A stretch of DNA of 24,902 nt from JBAWAP01 sp049589355 (GCA_049589355.1 JBAWAP010000388.1:1-24902); one strand, 5' to 3'; positions 7,416 to 16,019 are shown, counted from the first letter of the stretch. The notes: generated by a model not told the origin, from the sequence alone. Numbers and translations are program-made.

Positions 7416-10400
7416 CTCTCCTTTGTCTCTCAACACTAATCCACATTCGTAATAGCTCTTACCGAGCTCATGTTCGTTTCCAATGGTCCTCAATATATCT
7501 ATACTCTTGGAAAAATGCCTTTCCCCCTCTTCCCATTGCTCGTATCCCAGGGCCATGACTTTTCCCAACACCCGGTGAGCCACTCCTTCGAAGACCTTGT
7601 CGCCGGTCTTTTGGGCCATTTCAAGAGAAGCATGGCCGCACTCCAGGGCCTCTGTTACGTCGCCAAGGGCCAGGCGAACCTCAGCCATGATTCTATAAGT
7701 CTCTGGCAAAAGCCATTCACACTCGATATCCCTACAAATACTCACTGCTTCTTCCAGGTGATTAAGAGCCTGGGTGTAATCTTCCCTACGGTAGAGAATA
7801 AGTCCAAGATTGGTGTGTGATATGGCCAGCCCATAAATGTCTCCTGTTTCTCTCTTAAGTTCGAAGCTTTGGTGGTGATATTCAAAAGCTTTATCATAGT
7901 TGCCTTGACGCTCATAGGCTACCCCAAGATTGTTATAAATAATGGCCGCGTCATGCATGTCTTTATTTTCTAATCTTATAGCAAGGCTCTTCTCAAAATG
8001 CTCAATGGCCCGAGGATAATCGTTCCAATTAAGGTAAACAGACCCCAAGTTGTTATAGATCCTTGCCCGCTCCTTCCGGCTGTCCGCATTCTCAGGCAGT
8101 TCCTCCACCATATCCAGGCTTCGCTGGCAGAGTCTGATGGCCTCCTCATATTGTCCTTGACGAATACCCAAGAACGCCACACCACTATCCAGCCTAACCA
8201 TCTCTAGCGAGGGGCCATCGGATTCGATGATCCCCTTTCCAGTTCTAAAATGCTCCAGAGCCAAATCATGCTCTCCGTTCCTCTCATATAACCTGCCCAT
8301 CTTGCGGTGAATCTCAGCTACTCGCCTTTTGTCCAGCACTTCACCGCCGCAGTCCAGCACTGATTTATAGCTCTCTATCGCTTTACTATGTTTTCCCACC
8401 AGCGCATAAACATCACCTAGTCCCTCGTGTATGGTTGACAGCTCTTCCTCGCTCTCCGCAAGTTCCAGGGCTCTCTGATAATACGCAATGGCTTCCTCAT
8501 TAGCATAGAGTTCTCTGGCTCGGTCGCCGGCCTTGATGGAATATCTCAGAGCCTTTTCCCTATCCCCGCCTGCTACAAAGTGATGGGCCAACCGGCTGAC
8601 CCCTTCATCGAGGCGATCACGATATTCTATCTCTAAAGCCTCACCCACTCGCCGATGCACTTGCTGTCGCCTCGCTCCGCTCATCTGCTGATAAGCTACT
8701 TCTCTGATCTTGTCATGATTGAAGTCGTAGCTACTGCCTTCGATGCCTACCTCGACCTCTTTGATCAACTGGGCACGCAGCAGCCCGTCGAAGGCATCAA
8801 GGGCCTCGTCTTCGCTTTTGTCGCAGGCTCTCTTTATGGTGACAAAGTAGAACTGCTGGTGAAAAACCGCGGCCGTCTCCAGCACTTGGTGGCTTACCTC
8901 GTCTAAACGATTGAGGCGGGCTTGAATGACCTCCCGCATACTGGGAGGAATCGGTAGTTGGGCATAGTTGGTGGCAAAGTCCTTGAGGTCTGTGCTCCAA
9001 CCGTGCTCATCTCGATACAAAATGCCCTCCTCGAAGAGGGAGCGGATGACCTCGAAGATGAAGAAGGGGTTGCCCTCCGTCTCTTGATATACCCTGCGGC
9101 TGAATTTCTCGCCCCCGCTCTCCATTCCCGCCATCTCTCTGATCAAGGTGGTCACGTCCTCAAGCGTGAGGCGACGCAGGGTGATCCGCGAAAGAAGGCC
9201 ATCTTGATTGAGGCTGCGCATCGTATTTGCCAGCGGCTCATTTAGATCTTCAGTGCGATAAGCACCTACGAGCAGTATCCTCTCCCCAGTGACGTGGCGA
9301 GCCAAGTACTGTAGAAGTACGAGTGTTGCTTGATCGGCCCAATGGAGGTCATCAAAAAAGAGAATCAGAGGGCGTTGGCGTGAGAGAGCAACCAAGAACC
9401 GGACAACTCCCTCGAAGAGGCGGCTGCGTTCTGTATCGGTGCTTAGGGGAACGCTGTTGGGGAGGTCTGGTAGGGCCTCGCTTAGTTCAGGGACCAGCTT
9501 GCTTACTTCCCTTAGCCAAAGTTTGGATACGTGAAGCTTGTTTAGGTCTAGTGTTGGCAAATAACCCCGCAAAGCCTCGACTAAGGGCTGATATGGCAGC
9601 GCCATTTCGGACTCGTAGCACCGGCCTATCAACAGGTGAAAATCAGGTTCTGCCCGATCGAGTAACTCTTGTACCAACCGAGTCTTGCCAATGCCGACCT
9701 CGCCATCAATGATGACCAATCGTCCCTTTCCTTGGCTTGCAGCTTCCAGATGGCTAATCAATTGGGCGAATTCTCGATCTCTACCGACGAGGCTTGAGCT
9801 CAAATACTCCGGCTTTGGCCACGGGCGAAGCGGTGACGGGCGAGGTTGCCACCGGATTTCAATACTTGGTTCTTTTATCGGCGCCTCCATTTCCCTGGCC
9901 AGGGGCTCCACTAATTCTTGACGAAGTATCTGCCCATAAAGGGTCGTAGTCTCAGCCAGTGGAGGGACGCCTAATTCCTGTTCTAGGACCTCCTTGCATA
10001 TTTCGTACTGGCGCAGGGCGGAACTGCGATTGCCAGCCGCGTAGTAGAGGCGCATCAGTTGGCGGTGGACGTTTTCCTTAAGGCTATCGCGGCCGAGTAC
10101 TTGAATAGCGTAGGCGATGGCTTTCTCGTATTCGCCCTGCCTGCCGTAGTAACCACTTAGTTCCGTAAGGGCCTCCAAGTATCTTCTCTGTAACCTCTCC
10201 CGCTCGAAAAAGGACCAGTCTTCGAATTCGTAGCTATCTTTGATGATGAAACCCTCGAGGAAATCGCCCCGATACAACTTCACTGCCTTGCTGGAATTGT
10301 CCATCCTAGTCCGTTCATCCTCAGCTTCTTCATTTAGCAACCTCTCGAACTCCTCGGTGTCTAGCCAGTAATCGGCCTCAGTGTTAAAGCAGAGGGTATT

Positions 10401-10670
10401 GGTTTCGGCTAAGATGTATTCCTCGGCGGGCATGTTGCCTGGCACCAGGTCACGACGCAACTCATAGAGGGTATTGCGCAGGCTACCCTTGGCTTGACGG
10501 TCGCTAGTCTCTCCCCAGAACACGGCGGCCAGCTTCTCTCGGGAATACAACTGGCGATTGGAGATTAGATAATAGAATAAAGCCTGAGCTTTCTGGGAGG
10601 TAATAGAGAGTAGCATATCATCGCGGGTGATAGTGGGCGAGCCAAAGAGGTATACTCTTAAAGCCGGCAT
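7311..10670 (-). CDS. BTAD/AAA/TPR transcriptional regulator (SARP-LuxR/AfsR-like)
   Basis: This 1119-residue cytosolic signal-integrating regulator has, in order, an OmpR-type winged helix (about 1-90, starting MPALRVYLFG), a bacterial transcriptional activation domain of TPR type (about 95-250), an AAA/STAND-like ATPase, and TPR repeats from about 690 to the end. The ATPase has Walker A GEVGIGKT at 323-330 and Walker B LILFFDDLHWAD at 435-446. In this family the ATPase and TPRs sense a signal or partner and the winged helix binds promoters. The start at 10670 fits AAGGAGG six bases upstream. A palindrome at 10764-10786 lies about 95 bases before it and may be an operator. It is transcribed towards the ABC exporter and could control it, but that is a guess. 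By eye it is poorer in GC than the exporter genes. Confidence 0.9.
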   Translation of the reverse strand: MPALRVYLFGSPTITRDDMLLSITSQKAQALFYYLISNRQLYSREKLAAVFWGETSDRQAKGSLRNTLYELRRDLVPGNMPAEEYILAETNTLCFNTEADYWLDTEEFERLLNEEAEDERTRMDNSSKAVKLYRGDFLEGFIIKDSYEFEDWSFFERERLQRRYLEALTELSGYYGRQGEYEKAIAYAIQVLGRDSLKENVHRQLMRLYYAAGNRSSALRQYEICKEVLEQELGVPPLAETTTLYGQILRQELVEPLAREMEAPIKEPSIEIRWQPRPSPLRPWPKPEYLSSSLVGRDREFAQLISHLEAASQGKGRLVIIDGEVGIGKTRLVQELLDRAEPDFHLLIGRCYESEMALPYQPLVEALRGYLPTLDLNKLHVSKLWLREVSKLVPELSEALPDLPNSVPLSTDTERSRLFEGVVRFLVALSRQRPLILFFDDLHWADQATLVLLQYLARHVTGERILLVGAYRTEDLNEPLANTMRSLNQDGLLSRITLRRLTLEDVTTLIREMAGMESGGEKFSRRVYQETEGNPFFIFEVIRSLFEEGILYRDEHGWSTDLKDFATNYAQLPIPPSMREVIQARLNRLDEVSHQVLETAAVFHQQFYFVTIKRACDKSEDEALDAFDGLLRAQLIKEVEVGIEGSSYDFNHDKIREVAYQQMSGARRQQVHRRVGEALEIEYRDRLDEGVSRLAHHFVAGGDREKALRYSIKAGDRARELYANEEAIAYYQRALELAESEEELSTIHEGLGDVYALVGKHSKAIESYKSVLDCGGEVLDKRRVAEIHRKMGRLYERNGEHDLALEHFRTGKGIIESDGPSLEMVRLDSGVAFLGIRQGQYEEAIRLCQRSLDMVEELPENADSRKERARIYNNLGSVYLNWNDYPRAIEHFEKSLAIRLENKDMHDAAIIYNNLGVAYERQGNYDKAFEYHHQSFELKRETGDIYGLAISHTNLGLILYRREDYTQALNHLEEAVSICRDIECEWLLPETYRIMAEVRLALGDVTEALECGHASLEMAQKTGDKVFEGVAHRVLGKVMALGYEQWEEGERHFSKSIDILRTIGNEHELGKSYYECGLVLRDKGELDRAQEYLSQAIEIFERTGVTKRLERAKTAYSQL

Positions 10671-10763
10671 CATCGCCCTCCTTGGGTAAGCGGGGATGAA
10701 GAGCAAGACTAAGGGTTACAATTCACACCTTGCCATTACAACTCAATCACTATTCCTACTCTA

Positions 10764-10786
10764 TAAAACGTAAAAATGTCGTTTTA
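10764..10786. promoter_or_regulatory. Palindrome upstream of the regulator gene, operator candidate
   Basis: TAAAACG (10764-10770) and CGTTTTA (10780-10786) form a perfect inverted repeat with a 9-base A/T-rich spacer. It sits in the A/T-rich leader of the regulator gene, between two gene starts/ends with no other gene nearby. The arm centres are 16 bases apart, near 1.5 helical turns, so binding by a dimer is plausible but unproven. Confidence 0.35.
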
Positions 10787-10847
10787 GATACGGCCTCAGC
10801 CTTAAAATATTGGGATCCAATTTCGGCCCAGCCTACGAGTCTGAATA

Positions 10848-10881
10848 GAAAAAGCCACCTGGGAGATACTCCAGGTGGCTT
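10848..10881 (-). terminator. Rho-independent terminator of the radical SAM/coiled-coil/zinc-ribbon genes
   Basis: The 11-base arms AAGCCACCTGG (10852-10862) and CCAGGTGGCTT (10871-10881) pair perfectly around an 8-base loop. On the minus strand the stem is followed by a run of five T (10849-10853, partly in the stem). It lies 25 bases past the stop of the zinc-ribbon gene. Confidence 0.85.
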
Positions 10882-10905
10882 CACTAGGCACCGATTTACA
10901 CCATT

Positions 10906-11400
10906 CTACTCTCTCACCAGCTCTAACTCGCCGCCGCAGTTGGGACACTTGTGCAGGGGGGTCTTGACACTGAATTCGCTGCCGCAGTAAGCGCAGCGGC
11001 GCACAACTTTTGCCTCCACCAGGCCGGGGAAAACGTAGACATCCTTACCAGCATGTCGCTCTCTACGGCACTCGCCCCTCCGCTCCAGCACACCGAGGGC
11101 CCGTTGAGCGGCTTCAGTGGGTACATTGAGCTCGGCCACGATCTGGGCCAGGCTGACCTCGGCGCCACCGCCAACCCGAGCCAGGTCTATGATGCTGTCG
11201 GCTAGGCGCTCGGGCTCTAACTGCTGCTCCCGCCGCCAGGTGAGGGTGCTCCAGGCAGCCACGCCACCACCAAGGACGAGCAGAAGCAGCGACAGCGGCA
11301 ACCGCCCCGGCTCACGGGTGGCCGCGCACAGAAAAATGAGTCCCACGGCCAAAAGAATCACTGAGATCACAAAAGCACCAATTAAAATCGTTCGTTTCAT
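10906..11400 (-). CDS. Membrane-anchored winged-helix and zinc-ribbon protein
   Basis: This 164-residue protein has two N-terminal membrane helices (about 5-26 and 34-52), then a cytosolic part with a small winged-helix-like region (about 62-128, including SLAQIVAELNVPTEAAQRAL) and a C-terminal zinc ribbon. The ribbon is CAYC (136-139) and CPNC (152-155). I do not recognise a named family. The layout suggests a membrane-tethered binding or scaffold protein. ATG 11400 has GGAGG eight bases upstream; an in-frame ATG at 11415 has no such signal. It begins 2 bases after the coiled-coil gene's stop, so the two are almost certainly cotranscribed, and a strong terminator follows. Confidence 0.8.
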   Translation of the reverse strand: MKRTILIGAFVISVILLAVGLIFLCAATREPGRLPLSLLLLVLGGGVAAWSTLTWRREQQLEPERLADSIIDLARVGGGAEVSLAQIVAELNVPTEAAQRALGVLERRGECRRERHAGKDVYVFPGLVEAKVVRRCAYCGSEFSVKTPLHKCPNCGGELELVRE

Positions 11401-11402
11401 CT

Positions 11403-12584
11403 TTATCCCCTCCATTTCTTGGTTGCCTCGTCCAGGGCCTGGCCGAGGCGGTCGAACATGCCGGTGATAGCCCCATCGCTCAGATCACGCTCAATGACCA
11501 GCCGCGCTGCTTCCAGGAACTCCGTGGGGTTGGCACACAGTCGGGCATCGTCGCGCACCTTAGCTATTAAACCATCCCACTGGCTGTGAAAGGCGATCAC
11601 TGAATCAGGCAGTTGCACCTTGAGCTGTGGGAGGAAGTCGCCGTGCATGTGCTGCTCCCCGATGAGTCCCCCTACGCTCTCCTGGAAGCTGTCCATCCCT
11701 TTCCCAACACTGTCCAAAAGGGCGATGAGTCCTCCCACCGTCCCTAATCCCTCCTGGTAGGCGTCGGTCTTGATGTTGAGCTCGATCATGGTCTCCAATC
11801 CGGGCCTCAGGTCATCAGGACAACGGACGGGCTCTTTCAGGTTGTCCAGGACGTTGCGTACCGCCCGCTTCACCGCCAGTGCTTCCCGCTGCGCCTCGTC
11901 GTCCAGGTAAGCCAGCTCCCTCTGCAGCTCAGCAACCCTGAGGCTCAGCTCACGCCACTGACCCTGCAGGGCCTCCTGTTCGGTCTGAAATTCCTGCTGC
12001 CTAGTCTGCCATTCCTCGCGCACCTCCTTCAGATTTTGGGCCAGGGCCTCCAGTTGGCCGAGGACGCGGTGGCGCTGGCGGTCCAGCCCGGCGATGGAGG
12101 GGAAGTGGGTGATAAAGCCCAGGCCTCGGGAGCGTCGGGAAATCTCCGAGTTGAGCTGGGCCAGCTTCGTCTCCAACCCAGCCCGCTGGGTCTTGTATGT
12201 CTCCTCGCGCTCATTCAAGCGGGGGTTGAGCTGGCGCAGGGACTTGACCTGCTCTTGAGCCTGAGCCAATACAGCGTCGGCCTGCGCCTGGGTCTGGGGG
12301 ATCAGCTCTTCCCGCAGTTCCGTCCGGCGCTCGGCCAGAAGGCGACGTTCCTCGACGGCCCGCTCGTCTATCAAGGCTCGTAGCTCTGGGCCGAGGTTAT
12401 CCAGTTTCTCAAACAGCGCCTCGGTCAGGCTTGCCAATTGGGCGTCGTGGTCGGCCTTGAACTCCACGAAGGCGCTATTGAAGCCTACCTGGATTTCCTC
12501 CACCTCGCGGCCCACTTCATTGATCTTGCGCCTGTTATCCGCTAAGAAATCGTGTAGTTGATCCAAAGAGACTGTTCGGGGCAT
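11403..12584 (-). CDS. Coiled-coil protein of unknown function
   Basis: This 393-residue soluble protein has no signal peptide or membrane helix. A long Glu/Gln/Arg/Leu-rich stretch from about 15 to 250 reads as coiled coil, interrupted near 155-170 by GLGFITHFPSIAGLD. The last 140 residues look globular (for example GGLIALLDSVGKGMDSFQES). I recognise no family. AGGAGG lies five bases before ATG 12584. It sits between a PqqD-radical SAM gene (65 bases upstream) and a membrane zinc-ribbon gene (2 bases downstream), which suggests a shared process, perhaps as scaffold or partner. Confidence 0.75.
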   Translation of the reverse strand: MPRTVSLDQLHDFLADNRRKINEVGREVEEIQVGFNSAFVEFKADHDAQLASLTEALFEKLDNLGPELRALIDERAVEERRLLAERRTELREELIPQTQAQADAVLAQAQEQVKSLRQLNPRLNEREETYKTQRAGLETKLAQLNSEISRRSRGLGFITHFPSIAGLDRQRHRVLGQLEALAQNLKEVREEWQTRQQEFQTEQEALQGQWRELSLRVAELQRELAYLDDEAQREALAVKRAVRNVLDNLKEPVRCPDDLRPGLETMIELNIKTDAYQEGLGTVGGLIALLDSVGKGMDSFQESVGGLIGEQHMHGDFLPQLKVQLPDSVIAFHSQWDGLIAKVRDDARLCANPTEFLEAARLVIERDLSDGAITGMFDRLGQALDEATKKWRG

Positions 12585-12600
12585 AAAAACCTCCTATTGA

Positions 12601-12646
12601 CGTGATGCGTGATCCGTGATTTACATTTGACGCTTGACGTTTCACG
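12601..12646. repeat. CGTGATN heptamer repeat
   Basis: Three direct 7-base units, CGTGATG, CGTGATC and CGTGATT (12601-12621), are followed by decayed TTGACG units (TTGACGCTTGACGTTT). It fills the gap between the radical SAM and coiled-coil genes. Simple degenerate arrays like this are non-coding. Confidence 0.55.
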
Positions 12647-12649
12647 CAG

Positions 12650-14038
12650 TTACATCCCTACCCCCTTGACCTTTCCCAGGTATCGCCTTTTCAAGTTCCA
12701 GGTCAGTCGGTCCCAGACCGAAGTCTTGGCCATGTAGGGAGCTATCTCGGCGAAGGTACCCTGCTCATCCCAGTAGAGAGGGCAGGCTCCGCAACAGAGG
12801 TAGGCCAGCTCGCACTCCTGACAACCTGGGGGCAGGAACTCCTTGTCCCTCCAGTAGCGAGCCGTCCGCCGATTCCAGAGGGTGGCGAAGTCCTCAGTCA
12901 GCAGGTTGCCAATGCCCTCCTCGAAGCTGGAGCAAGGCAGCACTGCCCCGTCGGGGGCGATGGACAGCAGCCCGTCGGCCGCTGAGCACGACTGGGAGCC
13001 CAGGCCGTGCTGAGCGGGGTTGAAGAGGCAGTAGGGAACGGGCGAGTACCAGACGAAGCGCATCCCTCGCTCTTCGGCTCTCGCCTTGAGGGAGAGTGCC
13101 AGATCGCCGATAGCCTGATAATTGACGTCGGGCACGCCCACCGCCCCGCCGGTGCGAATGACCATGTTCATGGAGAGGTACTCCATGCCCATCCCGGCCA
13201 GGAAGTCAATCAGGGCTGGCAGGGCATGCTGGTTCTTGCGGTTGATGGTGGTGTTGGTGTGGGTGTGGATGCCAGCCGCCCGCAGGTTGAGCACCCCCTG
13301 CACCGTGCGCCCGAAAGCTCCCGGGTGAGCCACCACCTCGTCGTGGACGGCAGCCTCTCCCGCCTCCAGGCTGATCTGGGCCGAGTCCAGCCCTGCCTCG
13401 ACCAAGGTGGTCACATAACTTGTGTCAGCGCACCTGATGCCGTTGCTGATGAGGTTGGCCCTCATTCCCAGCCCTTTGGCGTGGGCTATCAGCTCCGGCA
13501 GGTCGTCGTGGAGGGTGGGCTCGCCGCCCGTGAAGGAGACGGTGGGCACCTTGGCCTGGTTAACGATCTTATCCAGCACCAGCTTGACCTCGTCGGTTGC
13601 CATCTCCGGCACCTGGCGGCCTCGGTCGGGGGAGCTGGCGTAGCAGAAGAAGCAGCGGTTCTGGCAGCGGTAGGTGAGGGCGATCTCGGAGAGGACGGGG
13701 TATTTCCTCTCGTGGCTGCCGAAGGGGGTGGTCTTCACCGCTGGGGCGCAGCCGACCTTATCCTGGAGCAGGAGCGAGAGGCTCTGGAGCAGCTTCTCCA
13801 TGTCCTCCTCGATACGCTCCGCAGGCACGCTGTAGCGCTCTGCCAGTTCGGCTACGACGGCCTCGACGTCCAGCGGCTGGCGGTCGTAGAGGGCCTTGAG
13901 CATCACCGTGGCAGTGGCGTTCAGGTGGTGCACCCGGTTGGGCCGCAGGATGAGCAGATTGTCCTCCGGCCGGACGAAGATGTAGCCGCGGGTGCTTTCT
14001 ATGAAACTGCTGGCGAAATGTTGCAGTCTATCGTTCAT
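12650..14038 (-). CDS. PqqD-radical SAM-SPASM fusion protein
   Basis: This 462-residue enzyme combines an N-terminal PqqD-like RiPP recognition element (about 15-87; includes ILRPNRVHHLNATATVMLKA), a radical SAM core and a C-terminal SPASM domain. The SAM-cluster motif is CQNRCFFC (Cys 125, 129, 132), followed by SFTGGEPTLHDDL. The SPASM Cys are in CSAADG, LPCSS and the closing CQEC, CCGAC group. Such enzymes use a 5'-deoxyadenosyl radical to modify a peptide or protein bound through the recognition element. No obvious precursor peptide lies next to it. ATG 14038 is preceded by GGCGAGG; a TTG at 14053 is in frame. The coiled-coil and zinc-ribbon genes follow on the same strand. Confidence 0.9.
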   Translation of the reverse strand: MNDRLQHFASSFIESTRGYIFVRPEDNLLILRPNRVHHLNATATVMLKALYDRQPLDVEAVVAELAERYSVPAERIEEDMEKLLQSLSLLLQDKVGCAPAVKTTPFGSHERKYPVLSEIALTYRCQNRCFFCYASSPDRGRQVPEMATDEVKLVLDKIVNQAKVPTVSFTGGEPTLHDDLPELIAHAKGLGMRANLISNGIRCADTSYVTTLVEAGLDSAQISLEAGEAAVHDEVVAHPGAFGRTVQGVLNLRAAGIHTHTNTTINRKNQHALPALIDFLAGMGMEYLSMNMVIRTGGAVGVPDVNYQAIGDLALSLKARAEERGMRFVWYSPVPYCLFNPAQHGLGSQSCSAADGLLSIAPDGAVLPCSSFEEGIGNLLTEDFATLWNRRTARYWRDKEFLPPGCQECELAYLCCGACPLYWDEQGTFAEIAPYMAKTSVWDRLTWNLKRRYLGKVKGVGM

Positions 14039-14133
14039 GCCTCGCCTTTTCAAATGGCTTACGGCGGTCCCTGACGGAGCAAGGGTGGGGGCTAAAACGC
14101 TCCATTAAACGGGGCTGGCAGGGAACCTTGGCT

Positions 14134-14235
14134 TTACTTGAACTTGGCGATGAAGTCATCAATGGGGACGGCAGCCAGGGTCTGGATCTTGACCGTCCCT
14201 CTGGCAGCCAGCTCGGCCGAGACGTGAATAAACGC
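14134..14235 (-). pseudogene. Fragment resembling the C-terminus of a lost gene
   Basis: A minus-strand frame without start, bounded by TGA just upstream, reads ELAARGTVKIQTLAAVPIDD and ends FIAKFK before TAA at 14134-14136. It looks like protein-like composition rather than random sequence, but I do not recognise the family. Immediately upstream (14231-14255) is a partial copy of the repeat at 17137-17161, so the loss of the 5' part may be a recombination at that repeat. Confidence 0.35.
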
Positions 14236-14255
14236 TCACGTCCCCCGTGTTTGGC
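14231..14255. repeat. Partial copy of the short-ORF repeat (upstream end only)
   Basis: These 25 bases match 17137-17161 with two differences; both contain CCCCCGTGTTTGGC. At 17 kb this segment is the leader and first codons of the 39-residue short ORF. Here the similarity stops right after the first codons, marking a junction. Confidence 0.65.
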
Positions 14256-14314
14256 GATAGCGTTCCTGCCGTTACCGAAGTTGTCGCCGTCAGTAGAACA
14301 GACCCCATTGTGTG

Positions 14315-15697
14315 TCAGTTAGCGCGGTTCTTCACCACCAGGGGAAGGTAAACGTACCACTGCCCGAACTCGTCAGCGCCGATGTCGTAGCCTGCGCCCT
14401 GGGGACGGGCGTCGCCGTCTATGTCCGTCGTCACCCCAGCATCTACTCCAGCGTCAATGGCCGGCGAGACGGCGGTCAGATGGTAGTCCCAGGCAGAGGG
14501 ATCGGCGAAGACCGGGTCGTTGTACACGTTGACTGTGCCGGTCAAAATCGTGCCCCCGCCGCCGGTGTCCGACCCATTGTTATGCCACAGCGTGGCCTCC
14601 AGCGTGGCTGTGTTGCCCACCGTGACGGCGATGCCCACCGTGTGGCTGACCAAGATGGTGTTGGTCAGGGTCGCGGTGCTCCGATTTGATGAGCCGGCGA
14701 CGTAGAGCCCACTGCCGTCGCCGCCGTGGTTGCGGGCGATGGTGGTGTGGAGCAGCCGGGGCGAGGAGTCCAAGAGGTACAGCCCGCTGCCGGCGACGTT
14801 GCCCTGATTGTCGGCGACGACGTTGTTGGTCAAGGTGGCGGCGCCACCCTGCAGGAACAGCCCGCCACCGCCACCGTTGGCGGTGTTGAAGATGACGATA
14901 TTGGCGCTGAGCGTAGCGTCGCTGTAGTACAGGAACAGCCCGCCACCGCCACTGTTGGCAGTGTTGAAGATGACGGTGTTAACACTGAGCGTGGCGTCAC
15001 TGTCGTACAGGAACAGCCCGCCGCCGTACTCGTTGGCAGTGTTGGAGGTGACGGTGTTAGCGCTGAGCGTGGCGGCACCTTTGTACATGTACAGCCCGCC
15101 GCCGTTGTGGGCGGCGTTGCTGAACACCCGGTTGTTGCTGATGGTGGCCGTGGCGTCGCTGTACCACAGGAACAGCCCGCCACCAGCATCGTACCCCCAG
15201 TGGTCGCCGCCCAGCCCCGTGGCGTCGCCGCCGGTGATGCGCAACCCCTCGATGGTGGGGGCGATGGTCCCGGCGATGACCAACACCCGCCCCTGTTCCT
15301 GAGCGTCCAGGGTGGTAGGGTTGGCTTCAGGGTCGGGCGGGTCGGTGAAGGCAGTGGTGTAGCCGCCCCGGATGGTCACCGTCTCGCTGAGGTAAACCAC
15401 CTGCGTGATGACCGCCGGCCCGTTATAGCCGTCATAGCCGGCCGGCGCAGCGCGCCCCTGGACGCCAGTGTAGACGCCCGACGCTACTTTGATGACGTCG
15501 CCGGGGTCCGCAGCGTCCACGGCGGCCTGGACCGTGGCGTAGCAGGGCGTCGCCCCGCCACAGTTGCCACCGGGGGCCACGTACAAAATGCCAGGGTCAG
15601 CAAGAGCCACACTGCTCTGGCTTCCTAGCAGCCACAGCAGCCCCAGGGCTAACCCCAGCCCCAGGGCAAGAGAGACGAGCCATTGATTGCTTTTCAT
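14315..15697 (-). CDS. Secreted right-handed beta-helix protein with YLPLVVKN C-terminus
   Basis: This 460-residue exported protein has a signal peptide (about 1-33, LALGLGLALGLLWLLG core). A start typical of the CSLREA/choice-of-anchor-Q group follows (ILYVAPGGNCGGATPCYATV). Then come parallel beta-helix rungs of about 26 residues with the motif ATLSANTV, FNTAN, GGGLFLYYSDA. The rungs are almost identical at the DNA level (78-base period near 14883-15060), so recent duplication has enlarged the helix. The final DIGADEFG and the end YVYLPLVVKN (448-457) are, from memory, common on Chloroflexota surface proteins and may serve in sorting. AAAGGAG lies before ATG 15697. Substrate or binding role is unknown; polysaccharide contact is typical of the fold. 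Confidence 0.87.
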   Translation of the reverse strand: MKSNQWLVSLALGLGLALGLLWLLGSQSSVALADPGILYVAPGGNCGGATPCYATVQAAVDAADPGDVIKVASGVYTGVQGRAAPAGYDGYNGPAVITQVVYLSETVTIRGGYTTAFTDPPDPEANPTTLDAQEQGRVLVIAGTIAPTIEGLRITGGDATGLGGDHWGYDAGGGLFLWYSDATATISNNRVFSNAAHNGGGLYMYKGAATLSANTVTSNTANEYGGGLFLYDSDATLSVNTVIFNTANSGGGGLFLYYSDATLSANIVIFNTANGGGGGLFLQGGAATLTNNVVADNQGNVAGSGLYLLDSSPRLLHTTIARNHGGDGSGLYVAGSSNRSTATLTNTILVSHTVGIAVTVGNTATLEATLWHNNGSDTGGGGTILTGTVNVYNDPVFADPSAWDYHLTAVSPAIDAGVDAGVTTDIDGDARPQGAGYDIGADEFGQWYVYLPLVVKNRAN

Positions 15698-15716
15698 CCT
15701 GAGCGCTCCTTTCTTT

Positions 15717-15938
15717 CTACATTTCCTGAATCAAGGCCCGAAGCCGTTGGGTTTCTAAGGGGATCAACACGGTCTGGCGTTCATGGCGAGTCACGTTCAG
15801 GAGAGCGTAGCCCAGCAAATTTCCAGCCTCGTCCACTCGTTCATAGACGTCTTCCGTGATCTCCTGAAGATATCCTTTGGCATCTCGGAAAGTGATTTCG
15901 AGAAAATCTCCTTCCCGGTCATACCAGATACGAATCAT
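15717..15938 (-). CDS. DUF2283-like small protein
   Basis: This 73-residue protein begins MIRIWYDREGDFLEITFRD, which fits the small beta-rich DUF2283 group; members often sit among toxin-antitoxin genes. The frame continues upstream to 16073, but those residues come from a repeated segment (15955-16019) and the end of the PemK gene, so ATG 15938 is the likelier start. The AAGGAG in the upstream repeat is 17 bases away, further than usual. Function is not known; a toxin-antitoxin or regulatory link is suggested only by the neighbours. Confidence 0.6.
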   Translation of the reverse strand: MIRIWYDREGDFLEITFRDAKGYLQEITEDVYERVDEAGNLLGYALLNVTRHERQTVLIPLETQRLRALIQEM

Positions 15939-15954
15939 TGAGGCCTTAAGCGCA

Positions 15955-16019
15955 CTCCTTTCGGACAACTCTCTCTCGAGGGTCCAGCAAGCGCGTCTGA
16001 AGTCCATGCACTTCTCAAC
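15955..16019. repeat. Short-ORF repeat, deleted copy upstream of the DUF2283-like gene
   Basis: Read on the minus strand it starts GTTGAGAAGTGCATGGA, as in the 39-residue ORF at 17.1 kb. After GACGCGCTTGC it jumps to TGGACCCTC-GAGAG-AAGGAG, which at 17.1 kb lies further downstream before the orphan antitoxin. So this is an internally deleted copy of the same unit. Confidence 0.65.

Noticed and set aside
13007..14074. 355-codon plus-strand frame antisense to the radical SAM gene
   Set aside because: The opposite strand has clear Cys motifs and domain order; this frame shows only composition-driven residues.
14128..14322. Plus-strand 64-codon frame as a RiPP precursor for the radical SAM enzyme
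   Set aside because: It is on the opposite strand, has no ribosome binding site, and overlaps the gene fragment and repeat junction on the minus strand.
14880..15120. CRISPR-like regular repeats
   Set aside because: The 78-base period is in frame and encodes beta-helix rungs, with no unique spacers between identical repeats.
14726..15628. 300-codon plus-strand frame over the beta-helix gene
   Set aside because: It is the antisense of near-identical rungs, giving a Val/Glu/Gln repeat pattern; the minus strand has a signal peptide and a recognisable end.
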